This document shows positions 6,226 through 6,399 of a DNA stretch of 6,399 bases, in pieces. The translations under genes and the position numbers were made by a program. This DNA is from an uncultured Oscillospiraceae bacterium. Lineage in GTDB: Bacteria > Bacillota > Clostridia > Oscillospirales > Oscillospiraceae. The stretch lies in NCBI GenBank assembly GCA_900763965.1, contig CAAFMG010000019.1:1-6399 (forward strand), in the 5' to 3' direction. The notes beneath the pieces were generated by a model, which was not told the origin of the DNA, made no database searches, and saw only the letters and a list, made by a program, of their open reading frames with translations. Within the stretch, counting starts at the first letter, position 1, and each line of letters begins with the position of its first letter.

Positions 6226-6259
6226 GAAAGAAACACCGCCCCGAATCCCGGGGCGGTGT
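6226..6259 (-). terminator. Terminator-like hairpin reading leftward, upstream of the antiporter
   Basis: ACACCGCCCC (6233-6242) pairs perfectly with GGGGCGGTGT (6250-6259) around a 7-base loop. On the minus strand the stem is followed by TTCTTTCTTT-type pyrimidines (6232 leftward to about 6223), an interrupted U-tract; the plus strand has none. It would end a minus-strand transcript entering from the right. The gene it belonged to is not in the window and may have been separated from it by the insertion sequence that begins at its base. Confidence 0.65.
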
Positions 6260-6268
6260 CAGACTGTC

Positions 6269-6298
6269 GAAAAAGTCCAGCCTGTGCTGGGCTTTTTC
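6269..6298. terminator. Bidirectional hairpin inside the insertion-sequence end
   Basis: GAAAAAGTCCAGC (6269-6281) pairs with GCTGGGCTTTTTC (6286-6298) around the loop CTGT, with one T-G pair. The A-tract and T-tract at the base give a U-run on either strand, so it can stop transcripts in both directions. Such hairpins at element ends typically shield the transposase gene from outside transcription. Confidence 0.65.
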
Positions 6299-6307
6299 CA
6301 TAATCTA

Positions 6308-6316
6308 TGCTATAAT
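6308..6316 (+). promoter_or_regulatory. Extended -10 promoter of the transposase-like gene
   Basis: TGCTATAAT is a perfect extended -10 box (TGnTATAAT). The -35 region at 6288-6293 (TGGGCT) is poor, as is common for extended -10 promoters. Transcription should begin near 6323, just before the GGTGAT ribosome site. Confidence 0.6.
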
Positions 6317-6334
6317 AATCCCGGGTGATGCAAA

Positions 6335-6399
6335 ATGCTGGAACGTGGAAAAATGGAACGAGGAATATACGAAATCGTGGACACCGAGAGTCTGATGCC
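6335..6399 (+). CDS. Transposase N-terminus (IS1182-like), cut by the window edge
   Basis: Only the first 22 residues are visible, beginning MLERGKMERGIYEIVDTESL and ending at a Met-Pro pair. The YEIVDTESLMP segment matches the start of IS1182-like transposases as I remember them, where it is normally followed by a DHLLRKI segment that would lie beyond the window. The start at 6335 is preferred because GGTGAT, complementary to the 16S tail, lies 5 bases upstream; the in-frame ATG at 6353 has only a weak GTGGA before it. The short duplication ERGK-MERG makes the choice uncertain. Its orientation is opposite to every other gene here, and the promoter and hairpin just before it support a self-contained mobile element. 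The catalytic domain is not in view, so the family call rests on a short peptide. Confidence 0.5.
   Translation, partial: MLERGKMERGIYEIVDTESLM

Larger units (their letters stand above)
6260..6399 (+). mobile_element. Left end of a probable insertion sequence (partial)
   Basis: The stretch starts with CAGACTGTCGAAAAAGT, a terminal sequence of the kind I associate with IS1182-like elements, followed by a hairpin, a promoter and the beginning of a transposase-like frame on the plus strand. The element runs off the window at 6399, so the right end, the second inverted repeat and any target duplication cannot be seen. The exact left boundary (about 6260) is an estimate, set where the terminator stem ends. 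Confidence 0.5.

Noticed and set aside
4018..6395. Long plus-strand open frames (4018-5445 and 5334-6395) opposite the regulator and antiporter genes
   Set aside because: Low-complexity His/Gln/Gly composition and no motifs, against clear family hallmarks on the minus strand. The second frame also runs through the terminator hairpin and insertion-sequence end.

Overview
The window looks like a chromosomal segment of a moderately GC-rich, Gram-positive anaerobe of the Clostridia, most likely a gut Oscillospiraceae/Ruminococcaceae-type organism. This is inferred from strong GGAGG-type ribosome binding sites, sigma-A-like promoters with extended -10 boxes, a DUF6472-type small cysteine protein, an XRE regulator with a membrane tail, and a DUF1643 protein. 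No rRNA or tRNA gene is visible, so the taxonomy is an inference.

Layout. Every complete gene lies on the minus strand, so transcription runs right to left. At the right edge (about 6260-6399) there is what looks like the left end of an insertion sequence: a terminal hairpin, an extended -10 promoter and the first 22 codons of a plus-strand transposase-like protein. Next to it is a minus-strand terminator hairpin (6226-6259). Then comes a single-gene unit: a strong promoter (6135-6163), a CPA2-type cation/proton antiporter (4815-6095) and its own terminator (4775-4809).

Immediately after that terminator, with no spare base between U-tract and -35 box, lies the promoter of a compact gene run: XRE regulator with four membrane helices (4072-4716), three-helix membrane protein with a cytoplasmic tail (3464-4039), and DUF1643 protein (2837-3463). 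A terminator-like hairpin (2798-2827) separates these from a second tightly packed trio: YfcE-type phosphodiesterase (2267-2782), 58-residue acidic cysteine protein (2089-2265), and a lipoprotein that joins a propeller-like domain to a putative zinc metallopeptidase domain (269-2089). Junctions inside each trio are 0-32 bases, mostly stop/start contacts, so translational coupling is likely. The left 268 bases are non-coding and hold two tandem 57/58-base structured repeats.

How the genes fit together. The XRE protein probably controls its own operon: an 11-base direct repeat covers its -10 region. The membrane regulator and membrane partner suggest an envelope-sensing pair, but no signal can be named. 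The phosphodiesterase/DUF6472/lipoprotein trio has no obvious shared pathway. I see no defence system, CRISPR array, biosynthetic cluster or other clearly new system. The items most worth a second look are the lipoprotein fusion, the XRE/membrane pair with its direct-repeat operator, the terminator that abuts the yfcE ribosome binding site, and the insertion-sequence boundary.
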